Positions 28,224 to 36,734 of a stretch of 64,000 nucleotides of DNA are shown here, piece after piece. Numbering within the stretch: position 1 is the first letter of the stretch; each line of letters starts with the position of its first letter. Source of the stretch: Rugamonas rivuli (GTDB lineage Bacteria > Pseudomonadota > Gammaproteobacteria > Burkholderiales > Burkholderiaceae_D); NCBI RefSeq assembly GCF_009380165.1, contig NZ_WHUF01000003.1, positions 248,001 to 312,000 of the forward strand, in the 5' to 3' direction. The notes beneath the pieces were generated by a model. The model made no database searches. It was not told the origin of the DNA and worked only from the letters and a program-made list of their open reading frames with translations. The translations under genes and the position numbers were made by a program.

Positions 28224-31200
28224 CTAGATATTCGCCAGCGCCAAGTAGTCCAGCAGGCTGGTCCCGCCAAACGCGGCAAAGGGCAGCAAGACAGCCTTGA
28301 GCAAGGGCTGCTGCCAGAAGGGGGCGAAGGCGCCTTCGTGCAGGTGCTCGATGCGTTCCAGCAGCAGCGTGAGCTGGGCTGGCTTGGGCGTGTCCGCCGC
28401 GCCCTCGCCGCTCGCACGCATGATCTCATTGCGCAGCTTCCTGGTCGCATTGCGCCGCGCGGTCTCGGCGGCGCAGCGCAGCGTCACCGCACAGGCCAGG
28501 GCCACCCCTGCGCCCAGCACCGCCAGCACGAACCCGGTGGCGGGCATGTACCAGTGATCGAAGACGGGGCTGCGCGACACCAGGAAGAGCGACAGCACGA
28601 TAAAGGGGCAGTAGATCAAACGGGTGACGCACCTGGTGCGCAGGGCGATGAACTCCAGGTCGATCCAGTCGTTCAGGTAGGCGCGCGGAATCCCCAGTTC
28701 ATTCTCGAACTGGGCCAGCGTAGCGGCCGGCCAGTTGGCTCCCTGCAGTCCGCGCACGAAGCTCACGCAAAAAATCGTGGCGTCCACCACAAAGAATACG
28801 AGGAAATACATGGCAATCAACATCAGGGAGTGCAGCCAATGATGCACCGTCAACGACAAGCCGCCCCGGTGCGGAGTGAACGTGGGGCCGTGCAACGCCA
28901 GCCACAGGAACCCGCTGCCGCCGGCGGCCAGCAGCACGACGGCGGTGGTGCGCAAGGCGCGCGCGCTGATACGGTTTTGCACGATGTATCGGCGCAGGAA
29001 GTCCTCGTCCGGGCGGCCGGCGGGCACGTCCGGCGGGAAGGCGAGGTGCAGCGCAAACATGTTGATGAATCGCAGCCAACGCGGCAGGCGACGATCCGCT
29101 GCGCGCTGTTCGGCCAGCAGTTTGCTGCGCAAAGGCCCGAGCTGAAGGTGCTCGATGATGTCATCCAGATTCTGGCTGAGCGCGCTCCAGCCGGCAAAGA
29201 TAAGATACAGGCACAGCAGCAGCGTGAGCAGGCGGATGGCCTCGGTCGGCCAGGAGCTGATGCCTTCCAGGGCGACCAGCGGCTTGCCATCGCGGGTGAG
29301 CCAGTTGGCGAACGCTTCCCAATAGCAGGCCAGCAGCAGCGGCAGCGCGATCTGCACCAGTACGAACAAGGCGGCAAAGGTCTGCCAGCGCCACGTCCGT
29401 TGCACCGCCGATCCGATGACGAAGACCTTGACCAGCCGCCGGCGCGCGGTGCGGCTGACCAGGACAGGCGGCAGCCACAGCATCAGGACCAGCAGGCTCG
29501 CGATGAACAGCAGCGTGGCCATGCGCAAGCGCGGATACAGGGGGCTGGGCATCGGATGGAGGCTGCCGCCGCAGTGGCTCCAGTCCGGACCTTTGCAGGC
29601 GCTGCGTGGTTCGTGGCCCGCCACCGGCGCCGCCGGCGGCGGGCTGAAGTCAAAGGCCTGGGTGCGGCCGATCTCGAACAGGCGTGGCTCGGACAACCAG
29701 TTGGCAATGGTCTGCTGGCTGGTCGGCGCTGTGCTCGACGATGCGGCGCCGGTGCGCGCCGCCAGCGCGCGCCGCGCATCGTCCACGGCCAGGCGCGTCG
29801 CCAGGAAGACCGAGGTCTGGTAGCTGTCGCGAAAGGTGGGCATGTCCCCTTGCATGATCTCCGACAGGCGCAGGTTGAAGTGCGAGCCGACAAGCAGGTT
29901 GCGCGTCCACGCCTTCTCGCGCGGGTGGAGGAAGCGCGCATCCATGTCGGTGGTGAAGAAGATCGCGTTGGGAAACTCCGGCTGCAAAGCCTGCAGCACC
30001 AGCAGCTTGTCGTGCACGTCCGAGCCGAGCACGCCGATGGCGCGCAAGCCCTTGCCGTCCGGGCTGTTCTTCTGGATATCCCGGTCGACTTCGGTCAGGT
30101 GCTTTGCCAGGCGCCGCAGGTAGTCGAACTGGCTCTGTCCCTCGGCGATCTCGATGTAGCTGCCATCGCGCTGGCGGCTGTCATTCTTGTTCTCGGTCCC
30201 GAATTTGGCCTGGCCAGCCTTGGCCGCCGCAGTGTCGGCGCCGCCGGCGGCAGGCAGTTGTCCGTCGAGGCCGCGCATATAGCTGGCGCGGTGGGTGCAA
30301 AAGCCGGGCTCGTCGGGACTAGCCTTGAACTCGTTGCGCAAGCTGCGGCTATACAGCGTGTCCCATTCGGAGACGATGGCGATGTGGCTGGGTGTATCCG
30401 GGCCGATGTTCCATAACTGGCAAGTCGCGTCCTGCTTGTTCGCGCGCTCGACCGCATGCAGCCCGCGCAAGGCCAGTTCCCTGATCATCGCATCCGCCAG
30501 CTGGTCGTCGTCGCCGATGGTGCGTATCAGGTTAACCTTGTGCCCGGCAAAAAAGTGAGGCAGGGTATCGCCGGACCGCCATTGGGGAACGAGGAGCGTG
30601 TCCGGCACTGTGGCAACGGCCGAATAGATATGGAGGGGCGGCGCATCCGGCAGCGGCGTGGCGCCGGGAGGTTCAGCTTCCGTCACCATGTCGCGCAAGC
30701 CATCCGAGCGGTGGGGACCGAGGACGCGCCAGCTAACCGGCAGATCGGCGAAGCCTCGGGTCAGTTCGCGCAACTGGCGCAGCGGATAGGTCTTGAAGCC
30801 GGCGCTGTCGACCCACATGACCAGCATCCAGGGGGCCGTAGCGCTGTCCTGCCGGGTGCCGGGTTCGAACCATTCAAAGGGCACGACTTCAGGCAGCGGC
30901 GGATCTGGTGTTTCGGCGTCGCGGGAACCGGCAAAGAAATAACCCAGGTGTTCGGCGTCGAACGGCACCAGGCCACTGGCATTCAGACCGGCCAGCACCG
31001 CGTAGCGGATCCGTCGCCGACTCTCGATATCCTCCGAATAGCTACCGCCCGGCAGCATCACTGCGAGCACCTCCACCCTGGACTTGGTGCGGTTCGGGCT
31101 CTTCATGCTTGCCCGCAACCGCTCGTTGCGCAGCCGGTCGGCCGCCTTGGCCTGGGCCGGCTTGTGCTTTTGGGCTTCCTCGCGCGCTCTCGCCACGGCG

Positions 31201-31394
31201 CCAAAGGGATCCTGCCAAAGCCGTGCATCCATGTCCTGCGAGGCACTGGTGCGTTCGATCTTCTGCTCGCTGACCGGCGGGCGCGTGGCCTCCAGCGGGA
31301 CGGCGCGGATGAACAGTCCGCCGGCCGTGAGCATGACGATGGCCATGAGCCCGCTGAAGGGAATGCCGCCTGCTGACTTCGATTCCTTCTCCAT
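28224..31394 (-). CDS. Large unknown membrane protein paired with the patatin
   Basis: 1056 aa, not recognised. A short N-terminal membrane helix (GLMAIVMLTAGGLFIRAV, about 15-32) is followed by a long soluble region (to about 620). That region contains an alpha/beta segment resembling periplasmic binding folds (LRAIGVLGSDVHDKLLVLQ, NAIFFTTDMDARFL). Several membrane helices then follow (about 625-650, 680-710, 725-760, 850-920, 950-1000), and a soluble tail. The layout suggests a sensor with a large extracytoplasmic domain, located upstream of the phospholipase in the same operon. The patatin may be its effector (inference). Its start is about 160 bp from the 3' end of the tmRNA gene, a frequent insertion spot, but no integrase or repeat is visible. 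Confidence 0.8.
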   Translation of the reverse strand: MEKESKSAGGIPFSGLMAIVMLTAGGLFIRAVPLEATRPPVSEQKIERTSASQDMDARLWQDPFGAVARAREEAQKHKPAQAKAADRLRNERLRASMKSPNRTKSRVEVLAVMLPGGSYSEDIESRRRIRYAVLAGLNASGLVPFDAEHLGYFFAGSRDAETPDPPLPEVVPFEWFEPGTRQDSATAPWMLVMWVDSAGFKTYPLRQLRELTRGFADLPVSWRVLGPHRSDGLRDMVTEAEPPGATPLPDAPPLHIYSAVATVPDTLLVPQWRSGDTLPHFFAGHKVNLIRTIGDDDQLADAMIRELALRGLHAVERANKQDATCQLWNIGPDTPSHIAIVSEWDTLYSRSLRNEFKASPDEPGFCTHRASYMRGLDGQLPAAGGADTAAAKAGQAKFGTENKNDSRQRDGSYIEIAEGQSQFDYLRRLAKHLTEVDRDIQKNSPDGKGLRAIGVLGSDVHDKLLVLQALQPEFPNAIFFTTDMDARFLHPREKAWTRNLLVGSHFNLRLSEIMQGDMPTFRDSYQTSVFLATRLAVDDARRALAARTGAASSSTAPTSQQTIANWLSEPRLFEIGRTQAFDFSPPPAAPVAGHEPRSACKGPDWSHCGGSLHPMPSPLYPRLRMATLLFIASLLVLMLWLPPVLVSRTARRRLVKVFVIGSAVQRTWRWQTFAALFVLVQIALPLLLACYWEAFANWLTRDGKPLVALEGISSWPTEAIRLLTLLLCLYLIFAGWSALSQNLDDIIEHLQLGPLRSKLLAEQRAADRRLPRWLRFINMFALHLAFPPDVPAGRPDEDFLRRYIVQNRISARALRTTAVVLLAAGGSGFLWLALHGPTFTPHRGGLSLTVHHWLHSLMLIAMYFLVFFVVDATIFCVSFVRGLQGANWPAATLAQFENELGIPRAYLNDWIDLEFIALRTRCVTRLIYCPFIVLSLFLVSRSPVFDHWYMPATGFVLAVLGAGVALACAVTLRCAAETARRNATRKLRNEIMRASGEGAADTPKPAQLTLLLERIEHLHEGAFAPFWQQPLLKAVLLPFAAFGGTSLLDYLALANI

Positions 31395-31508
31395 GACGGG
31401 CCTTTATGCACAAGGACGGCGCGCGCGCCGGCGGCTATGAGTCTTGGATTGGACATCGACTGCTGGATGGGAGTTCCGCTGCCGGTTGCGGCCATAGGAT
31501 TAAAAAAC

Positions 31509-31541
31509 AAAGGCCCCGGTGCTTTCGCGCCGGGGCCTTTT
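31509..31541. terminator. Intrinsic terminator of the tmRNA gene (bidirectional)
   Basis: AAAGGCCCCGG (31509-31519) pairs with CCGGGGCCTTT (31530-31540), and inner bases extend the stem around a TTTC-type loop. U-runs are present on both strands. It lies just beyond the mature 3' end of tmRNA. Confidence 0.85.
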
Positions 31542-31553
31542 TCTTGAATCCAG

Positions 31554-31913
31554 TGGTGGAGACGGCGGGAATCGAACCCGCGTCCGCAAGCACTCTACAG
31601 ACAGTTCTACATACTTAGCACTATCATTTAATTTAACCAGTACAACACGGACGTGCACGTTTTGGACTAGCGATTCACCTTAGATTTAGCACGGATTGAA
31701 GTGACCCCTCACAGTGCGATTCCCTGTAAATGACTCCATGACTTTTAACGGTCCGCCCCAGGGAAGAAGCGTTTAGGAGCTAACAGCAATTAAGCTGCCA
31801 GTGCGTACGAGTTATCGTTTGCAGTTAAGTTTTTCTGGGTGTATTTACGAGGTAGCCAGGCCTCGGTATGCCCTGTTCTGCTTTGCAACCCACGTCGAAA
31901 CCAGGTCGTCCCC
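31554..31913 (-). ncRNA. ssrA: Transfer-messenger RNA (tmRNA)
   Basis: 360 nt. The 5' end GGGGACGACCUGGUUUCGACG (31913 downward) and the 3' T-arm/acceptor with encoded CCA (31554-31590, containing GGTTCGATTCCCGCC) form the tRNA-Ala-like domain. The seven-base acceptor stem includes a G3-U wobble, the alanine identity element. The resume codon GCA begins the tag ANDNSYALAA followed by TAA. tmRNA rescues stalled ribosomes and tags the nascent peptides for proteolysis with SmpB. A TAGAAT -10 element lies at 31924-31929 on the same strand. Confidence 0.96.
31790..31822 (-). CDS. tmRNA-encoded proteolysis tag (ANDNSYALAA)
   Basis: Ten codons from GCA (31820-31822) to TAA (31790-31792) inside ssrA. 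The terminal ALAA is the ClpXP/ClpAP recognition end. Translation starts by resumption on tmRNA, not by initiation. Confidence 0.93.
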   Translation of the reverse strand, partial: ANDNSYALAA

Positions 31914-32106
31914 ACAGAACTTCATTCTACCGCACTTTGCCCGGCTACGCACCCTCACTCTCAACCGCACGTCAAACGCCCGTCATATTTGCCCGTTATA
32001 GTGAGCGCAGTTCTCACACAGAACGACCAATTAGCGCCTCTCCGAGGCGGCTACTACCGGCGCCGGCGGTCGGGAAATATACCGGCACCAACACTCCCCC
32101 AGCCCG
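31914..32106. other. Intergenic region upstream of ssrA
   Basis: 193 bp holding the ssrA promoter (TAGAAT at 31924-31929 read on the minus strand, 10 nt before the tmRNA 5' end). No gene or att-like direct repeat of the tmRNA 3' end is visible here. Confidence 0.5.
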
Positions 32107-32691
32107 CTAAAGCACGGCCATGGACTTGGCCAGCAGGCCGAACATGCCCAGGAAACCGGAAAGCAATAGCGCAACCAGCCAGCGGAACTGGGCGTCGCTG
32201 CGATCCATACGCTTCTGGCTTTCATAGATCACCGTGTCGATGCGGACGGTGATTTCGCGGTGCATGCTGTCGATACGACTGCCTAGATCCCTGTGCATGG
32301 CGTCCATACGGGCAGTAGTCTCGCGGTGCATATTGTCGATACGGCTACCCAAATCACTGTTCATGGCGTCCATGCGGGCACTAGTCTCGCGGTGCATATT
32401 GTCGATACGACTACCTAAATCACGGTGCATAGCGTCCATGCGACTCTGCATGGCATCCATGCGGGTAATCGTCTCGCCGCGCAAGAGGTCAATCCGCGCT
32501 GTGGTCTCGCGGCGTAACTGGTCTATCCGCTCCGTGGTCTCGCGGCGCAGCTCGTCGATGCGGGCGTTGACTTCCCTGAAACCAAGCCCGCTCTCCTGCC
32601 TCAATGTTTCAATCTGGGCGTCCATCACCTCATCCTCGACACCATGCCGGCCGTTGTCAAGCTGAGCTAACGCGCTATTTTTCGCTGTCAT
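32107..32691 (-). CDS. Tail-anchored coiled-coil repeat protein
   Basis: 194 aa from ATG 32689-32691 (GTG 32701-32703 is possible). Nearly the whole protein is a coiled coil built from heptad-like units such as MDAMHRDLGSRIDNMHRETTAR (22 residues, two to three copies) and shorter ARIDxLRRET units. It ends in one membrane helix (WLVALLLSGFLGMFGLLAKS). It resembles small bacterial tail-anchored coiled-coil proteins (DUF1640-like), whose function is unknown. The repeats should make repeat number variable between strains. Confidence 0.75.
   Translation of the reverse strand: MTAKNSALAQLDNGRHGVEDEVMDAQIETLRQESGLGFREVNARIDELRRETTERIDQLRRETTARIDLLRGETITRMDAMQSRMDAMHRDLGSRIDNMHRETSARMDAMNSDLGSRIDNMHRETTARMDAMHRDLGSRIDSMHREITVRIDTVIYESQKRMDRSDAQFRWLVALLLSGFLGMFGLLAKSMAVL
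32271..32450. repeat. 66-bp tandem repeats within the coiled-coil gene
   Basis: Units begin at 32271, 32337 and 32403, each with CGATACG-GCTA/CCTA and TCGCGGTGCAT landmarks; the third is partial. They encode the 22-residue coiled-coil repeat in frame. Confidence 0.8.
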
Positions 32692-32795
32692 CACACGGCC
32701 CACCCCTGTCCGGCCAGCTTAATCCCGGCTCCGAACCGCAGTCCTGATCTGCCTCAAGCCCATCCTTGCGCCACGTTGTTGCGATGCAGCACAAA

Positions 32796-32810
32796 ATACG
32801 GTGTCCGTAT
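32796..32810. promoter_or_regulatory. Probable TetR operator
   Basis: ATACGG-TGT-CCGTAT is a perfect 15-bp palindrome located 36-86 bp upstream of the possible TetR-type starts, suggesting autoregulation. Confidence 0.55.
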
Positions 32811-32846
32811 GGTTTTTTCTCAACACAGCCATCGCGCTGCATTAAA

Positions 32847-33524
32847 ATGAAAGCCACACCACCGCGCCCGACCTACGCCATGCCCAGTGCCGCTGCCCTC
32901 GACGCCCCCAGCCCGAAGAAACGCGGCCGCCCCCAGAAAGGGGAAGGCGGCGGCTTGCGCGCGGAATTGATCGAGAAATCGGCCCAGCTGTTCCGCACCA
33001 AGGGCTACGACAACACCACCGTGCGCGATATCGCGGCCGCCGCCGGCATCCAGGCCGGCAGCTGGTTCTACCATTTCAAGACCAAGCAGGACATCCTGGC
33101 CGCCATCATGGAGCAAGGCCTGGCGCACTCGCTGGCCGAGATCGAGGCCATCGCCCGCCAGCCGCTGCCGCCGTGCGCGCTGCTGCGCAAGCTGGTCGAG
33201 GCCCACCTGCACACGCTGCTGGCGCCCGACCACCATTTCATCGCCGTGCTGCTGTACGAATGGCGCTCGCTGGACGCCGCCTCGCGCGCGCGCATCATCA
33301 CGCTCAAGGACCGCTACGAGGCCGTCTGGGACCACGCCATCGCCGCCCTGCACCGCTCCGGCGACTGGGCCATGCCCTCGCAGTTCGACCGCCTGCTGAT
33401 CTTCGGCGCGCTGAACTGGACCGTGCAGTGGTACAAGCCCGGCAGCGGCGCCGATATCCAGCAGCTGGCGCAACAGGCGATGTTGTTCATCCTGCGCACG
33501 CCGGCCGCGCTTGAGGCACAATAG
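32847..33524 (+). CDS. TetR/AcrR-family transcriptional regulator
   Basis: 225 aa from ATG 32847; an ATG at 32880 is equally possible and neither has a clear ribosome site. A basic N-terminus (KKRGRPQKG) precedes the TetR helix-turn-helix (LIEKSAQLFRTKGYDNTTVRDIAAAAGIQAGSWFYHFKTKQDIL) and a helical ligand-binding domain. It is followed 25 bp later by a monooxygenase-like gene. A perfect palindrome at 32796-32810 probably is its own operator. Confidence 0.9.
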   Translation: MKATPPRPTYAMPSAAALDAPSPKKRGRPQKGEGGGLRAELIEKSAQLFRTKGYDNTTVRDIAAAAGIQAGSWFYHFKTKQDILAAIMEQGLAHSLAEIEAIARQPLPPCALLRKLVEAHLHTLLAPDHHFIAVLLYEWRSLDAASRARIITLKDRYEAVWDHAIAALHRSGDWAMPSQFDRLLIFGALNWTVQWYKPGSGADIQQLAQQAMLFILRTPAALEAQ

Positions 33525-33549
33525 AGGCATATCTTGAAAGGAATGCCTG

Positions 33550-33849
33550 ATGATTTATGAAATCGCCGAGCTGTACATCAAACCCGAGTCGCACGCCGCC
33601 TTCCAGGCTGCGGTGGCCGAGGCGGTGCCGGTGTTCAAAAACGCCGCCGGCTGCCTGTCGATGCGCCTGGACCGCGACATCGAGGTGCCCGATACCTATC
33701 ACCTGGTGGTGGGCTGGCAGACGGTGGAACACCATACGGTCGATTTTCGCGGCAGCCAGGGTTTCCTGACCTGGCGCGGGCTGGTGGGCAGCCATTTCGC
33801 CCTGCCACCGAAAGTGGAACATTTCGAAACCGTGGTCTCCGGCTTTTAA
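33550..33849 (+). CDS. Antibiotic biosynthesis monooxygenase (ABM)-domain protein
   Basis: 99 aa, a single ferredoxin-like ABM fold (IYEIAELYIKPESHAAFQAAV, CLSMRLDRDIEVPDTYHLVVGW). Such small dimeric proteins act as cofactor-free monooxygenases or heme-degrading enzymes. The His-rich part EHHTVDFRG lies near the usual active site. Cotranscription with the TetR gene suggests control by it. Confidence 0.85.
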   Translation: MIYEIAELYIKPESHAAFQAAVAEAVPVFKNAAGCLSMRLDRDIEVPDTYHLVVGWQTVEHHTVDFRGSQGFLTWRGLVGSHFALPPKVEHFETVVSGF

Positions 33850-33888
33850 GCCGCCCATGACTGCGCAGTCTCAAGAAGGAGGCTCATC

Positions 33889-34191
33889 ATGACCCGCACC
33901 ATCCACCGCAACTTCGATCAGGTGACGGACGCCGAAAGCGCCCGCAGCGCCCTGCTGGCCAGCGGCTTTCCGCCGTCCTGCGTCAAGCTGACCAAGCATA
34001 CGACGCTGCCGCCCAGCGTGTCGACCAGCATGGTCGGCAATCTGCTCGATTCCCTCACGCCGGGCGGCCCGGCCGCCGCCGCGCAGGCCCGCCTGCGCAC
34101 CGGCGCCATGCTGACCATCGATATCTACGATGAAGACGAGGGCCAGAAAGCCGACGCCATCATGGGCGGCTTCGGCTCCAAGGCGGCGTAG
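33889..34191 (+). CDS. Hypothetical protein
   Basis: 100 aa with a perfect AAGGAGG site and no signal peptide or membrane helix. An N-terminal alpha/beta segment (HRNFDQVTDAESARSALLASGF) resembles general-stress YflT/flavin-reductase-like small domains. The C-terminus reads MLTIDIYDEDEGQKADAIMG. I do not recognise a function. It ends exactly where the convergent GGDEF-EAL gene ends. Confidence 0.75.
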   Translation: MTRTIHRNFDQVTDAESARSALLASGFPPSCVKLTKHTTLPPSVSTSMVGNLLDSLTPGGPAAAAQARLRTGAMLTIDIYDEDEGQKADAIMGGFGSKAA

Positions 34192-36492
34192 TCAGCCGGC
34201 CAGCAGGCCGGCCAGTCCGCCGCTGTCGGCGCCGGCCTGCTGGCGCCGCATCCATTCGCCGGCGTCGGCCACCGTCAGCGGCCGCGCGTAGAAGAAGCCT
34301 TGCAGCGCGTGACAACCGGCGTCGCGCGCGGCCACCGCTTGCTCCAGCGTTTCGATGCCTTCGGCCACCACTTGCAGGTCGAGCGCGGCCGCCAGCTGGC
34401 AGATCGCCATCACCACCGCCACCGCGTCCGGCGCCGGCAGCGGGTCGATCAGGCCGCGGTCGATCTTCACCGTGCTCAGCGGCAGCTGGCGCAGCATGCT
34501 CAGCGACGAAAACCCCGTACCGAAATCGTCCATCGCCACATCGATGCCCAGCGCGCTGAGCTGCTGGAGTTGCAGCTGCGTGTCGTCGAGGTTGTCCACG
34601 GCCGCGCTTTCGGTGATCTCCAAGGTCAGGCAGCGCGGCGGGATGCCGGTCTCGCTCAGCACGCGTTCGACCAGCTGCAAAAAGCCGCGGTTGAGCAGCT
34701 GCATCGGCGAGACGTTGACCGCCACCGGCATGCAGTCGCCCAGCTCGGCGTACCAGGCGGCGATCTGGCGGCAGGCCAGCTCCAGCAGCATGGCGCCCAG
34801 CTCCGGTATCAGGCCGGTGCGCTCGGCGATGGCGATGAATTCCACCGGGCTGATCATGCCCACGCCCGGCCGCACCCAGCGCGCCAGCGCTTCAAAGCCG
34901 AGCAGCTTGCCGCTGACGGCGTCGATCTTGGGCTGGTAGTCCAGGTAGATTTCGTGGTTGCGGATGCCCTTGCGCAGCGCCTGTTCGTTGTCCAGCGATT
35001 TGCTCGACATCTGCTCGAAGCGCTGCTCGGCCATCGCCAGCGCCGTGCCGGGCGTGCGCTTGGCCTGGTACATGGCGGCGTTGGCGGCGCGCAGCAGCGC
35101 TTCGGCGTTGCCGGCGTTCTCGGGGAAGACCGCCATGCCCATCGAGGCATCGATGAAGTATTCGCCGGCCGGCACCTTGATCGCCTGCACGCAGGCGCTT
35201 TGCAGGCGCTCGGCGATGTCGCGCGCATTGCCTTCGTCGGGATCGACGATGGCGAACTCGTCGCCGCCCAGCCGTATCAGTTCGGCGCGCGCGCCCAGCG
35301 CTTCCTTGAGCTTGGCCGCGAAGGCTTTCAGCACGTGGTCGCCGGTGACGTGGCCCTGGCTCTGGTTGAACAGCTTGAAGCGGTCGATGTTCAGCACCAC
35401 CAGCGTGCAGTGCAGCGAGCCGTCGGCCAGGTAGCAGTATTCGCGCAGGCGCTGCATCAGCACGGTGCGGTTGGGCAGTCCGGTCAGCTTGTCGTGGGTG
35501 GCCTGGTGCACCAGCGCGCGGGCGCTGGCGTTGCGTTCGGTGTCGTCGGTGATCAGGATTTGCGTGGCGGCCACGCCGTCCCATTCGACGCGCCAGGCTT
35601 CGAAGCGCAGCTCCAGCTCGCGCCCGCCCGCCACTTCGCGCCGGCCTTCCCAGTTGGCGATGGCGAGCTTGCCTTCCTGCAGCAGGCGGTGCTGGCGCTG
35701 CAATTGCTCGTCGCTGAAGCTTTCCGGCGGCAGGTCGGCAAACACCACGTAGTTGCCCTGCCCCAGCGGCATGCCATAGATGCCGCGCACCGCCGGGTTG
35801 GCGTACAGGATGCGCTGGCCGTCGGTGACGACCACGCCCTGCACCGAGTGTTCGGTCAGCAGCTGGAAGCGCGCGGCCAGCTTGCCGGCGTCGCGCAGCG
35901 CGCCTTCCAGCGCCGACAGCACGGAGACGGTGCCGATGGCGGCGCGCAGCAAGGTGGCGAAGAAGATGCTGGCGGCCACGCCCTGCTCGCCGTAGAACAC
36001 CAGCAGCAGCTGGTTCAGGCCGAGCAGGATCAGCAGCGGCCCGACCAGCCGTTCCAGCGCATGGGTGCGCCACAGCCAGCGCATCGCCAGCACACCGGTA
36101 GCCATCAGCACCGCCAGATTGAACAGCGGCCAGAACAGCAGCTTGGCGGCCGGCGCCGGCGCCAGCAGCGCGACGGCGGCGCCCACGCCGATGACGATGG
36201 CGGCGCTGCGCGGCAGGCGGCGGCCGGCCAGCTGCGCCACGCTGGAAGCGAGGAAGATCAGGTTGCCGACGGCGCCGGCCAGTATCAGCGGCAGGCCCAG
36301 CACGCCGTACGGCGCGGCCGCTTCGGTGTGCACCAGGTAGCCGAACGCCAGCAGCGAGGCGAACAGCGTGGAGCGGCCCATGTCGCGGGCGAAGGTCTGG
36401 CTGCGGTGGCGGCGCCAGACCAGCAGCAGCGCCACCCCGATCACGACGAACATGGCGGCGTTGGTCAGATAGAGGTAGAGCATGCCGTCCAT
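34192..36492 (-). CDS. Membrane GGDEF-EAL (c-di-GMP turnover) protein
   Basis: 766 aa from ATG 36490-36492; an ATG three codons later is possible. About seven N-terminal membrane helices form a putative sensor, followed by a PAS-like region (about 215-330). A GGDEF domain with intact RLGGDEF (about 409-413) and an EAL domain follow. The EAL residues are preserved (FEALARW about 533-539, NVSPMQL, EITESAAV, DDFGTGFSS, VVAEGIET). Both diguanylate cyclase and phosphodiesterase activities are possible; which one dominates cannot be told. It probably controls biofilm or motility choices. Confidence 0.92.
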   Translation of the reverse strand: MDGMLYLYLTNAAMFVVIGVALLLVWRRHRSQTFARDMGRSTLFASLLAFGYLVHTEAAAPYGVLGLPLILAGAVGNLIFLASSVAQLAGRRLPRSAAIVIGVGAAVALLAPAPAAKLLFWPLFNLAVLMATGVLAMRWLWRTHALERLVGPLLILLGLNQLLLVFYGEQGVAASIFFATLLRAAIGTVSVLSALEGALRDAGKLAARFQLLTEHSVQGVVVTDGQRILYANPAVRGIYGMPLGQGNYVVFADLPPESFSDEQLQRQHRLLQEGKLAIANWEGRREVAGGRELELRFEAWRVEWDGVAATQILITDDTERNASARALVHQATHDKLTGLPNRTVLMQRLREYCYLADGSLHCTLVVLNIDRFKLFNQSQGHVTGDHVLKAFAAKLKEALGARAELIRLGGDEFAIVDPDEGNARDIAERLQSACVQAIKVPAGEYFIDASMGMAVFPENAGNAEALLRAANAAMYQAKRTPGTALAMAEQRFEQMSSKSLDNEQALRKGIRNHEIYLDYQPKIDAVSGKLLGFEALARWVRPGVGMISPVEFIAIAERTGLIPELGAMLLELACRQIAAWYAELGDCMPVAVNVSPMQLLNRGFLQLVERVLSETGIPPRCLTLEITESAAVDNLDDTQLQLQQLSALGIDVAMDDFGTGFSSLSMLRQLPLSTVKIDRGLIDPLPAPDAVAVVMAICQLAAALDLQVVAEGIETLEQAVAARDAGCHALQGFFYARPLTVADAGEWMRRQQAGADSGGLAGLLAG

Positions 36493-36734
36493 GTCAGGCC
36501 GCCCGATGCTTGCATACCTGGCGCATGGCGGCCAGGCAGATGAAATCCATACACGGCGCACGGCGGGCGCGCGCGCCATGGACATGGCTGCGTAGCCCGC
36601 CAGCGTAGCGAATTCGGCAGTCGGTGAATATCCTTAGCATAAAGTCATTCTAACCGTAAATCGGGCGCGGATGTCCATGGCCTGGCGATGCATCGGGACG
36701 GCATGGCCATATCCGCGCATCATTGTTGTCGAAC

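Noticed and set aside
31395-32106. Integrated element at the tmRNA gene
   Set aside because: No integrase gene, no repeated tmRNA 3' end, and no clear compositional break can be seen in the window.
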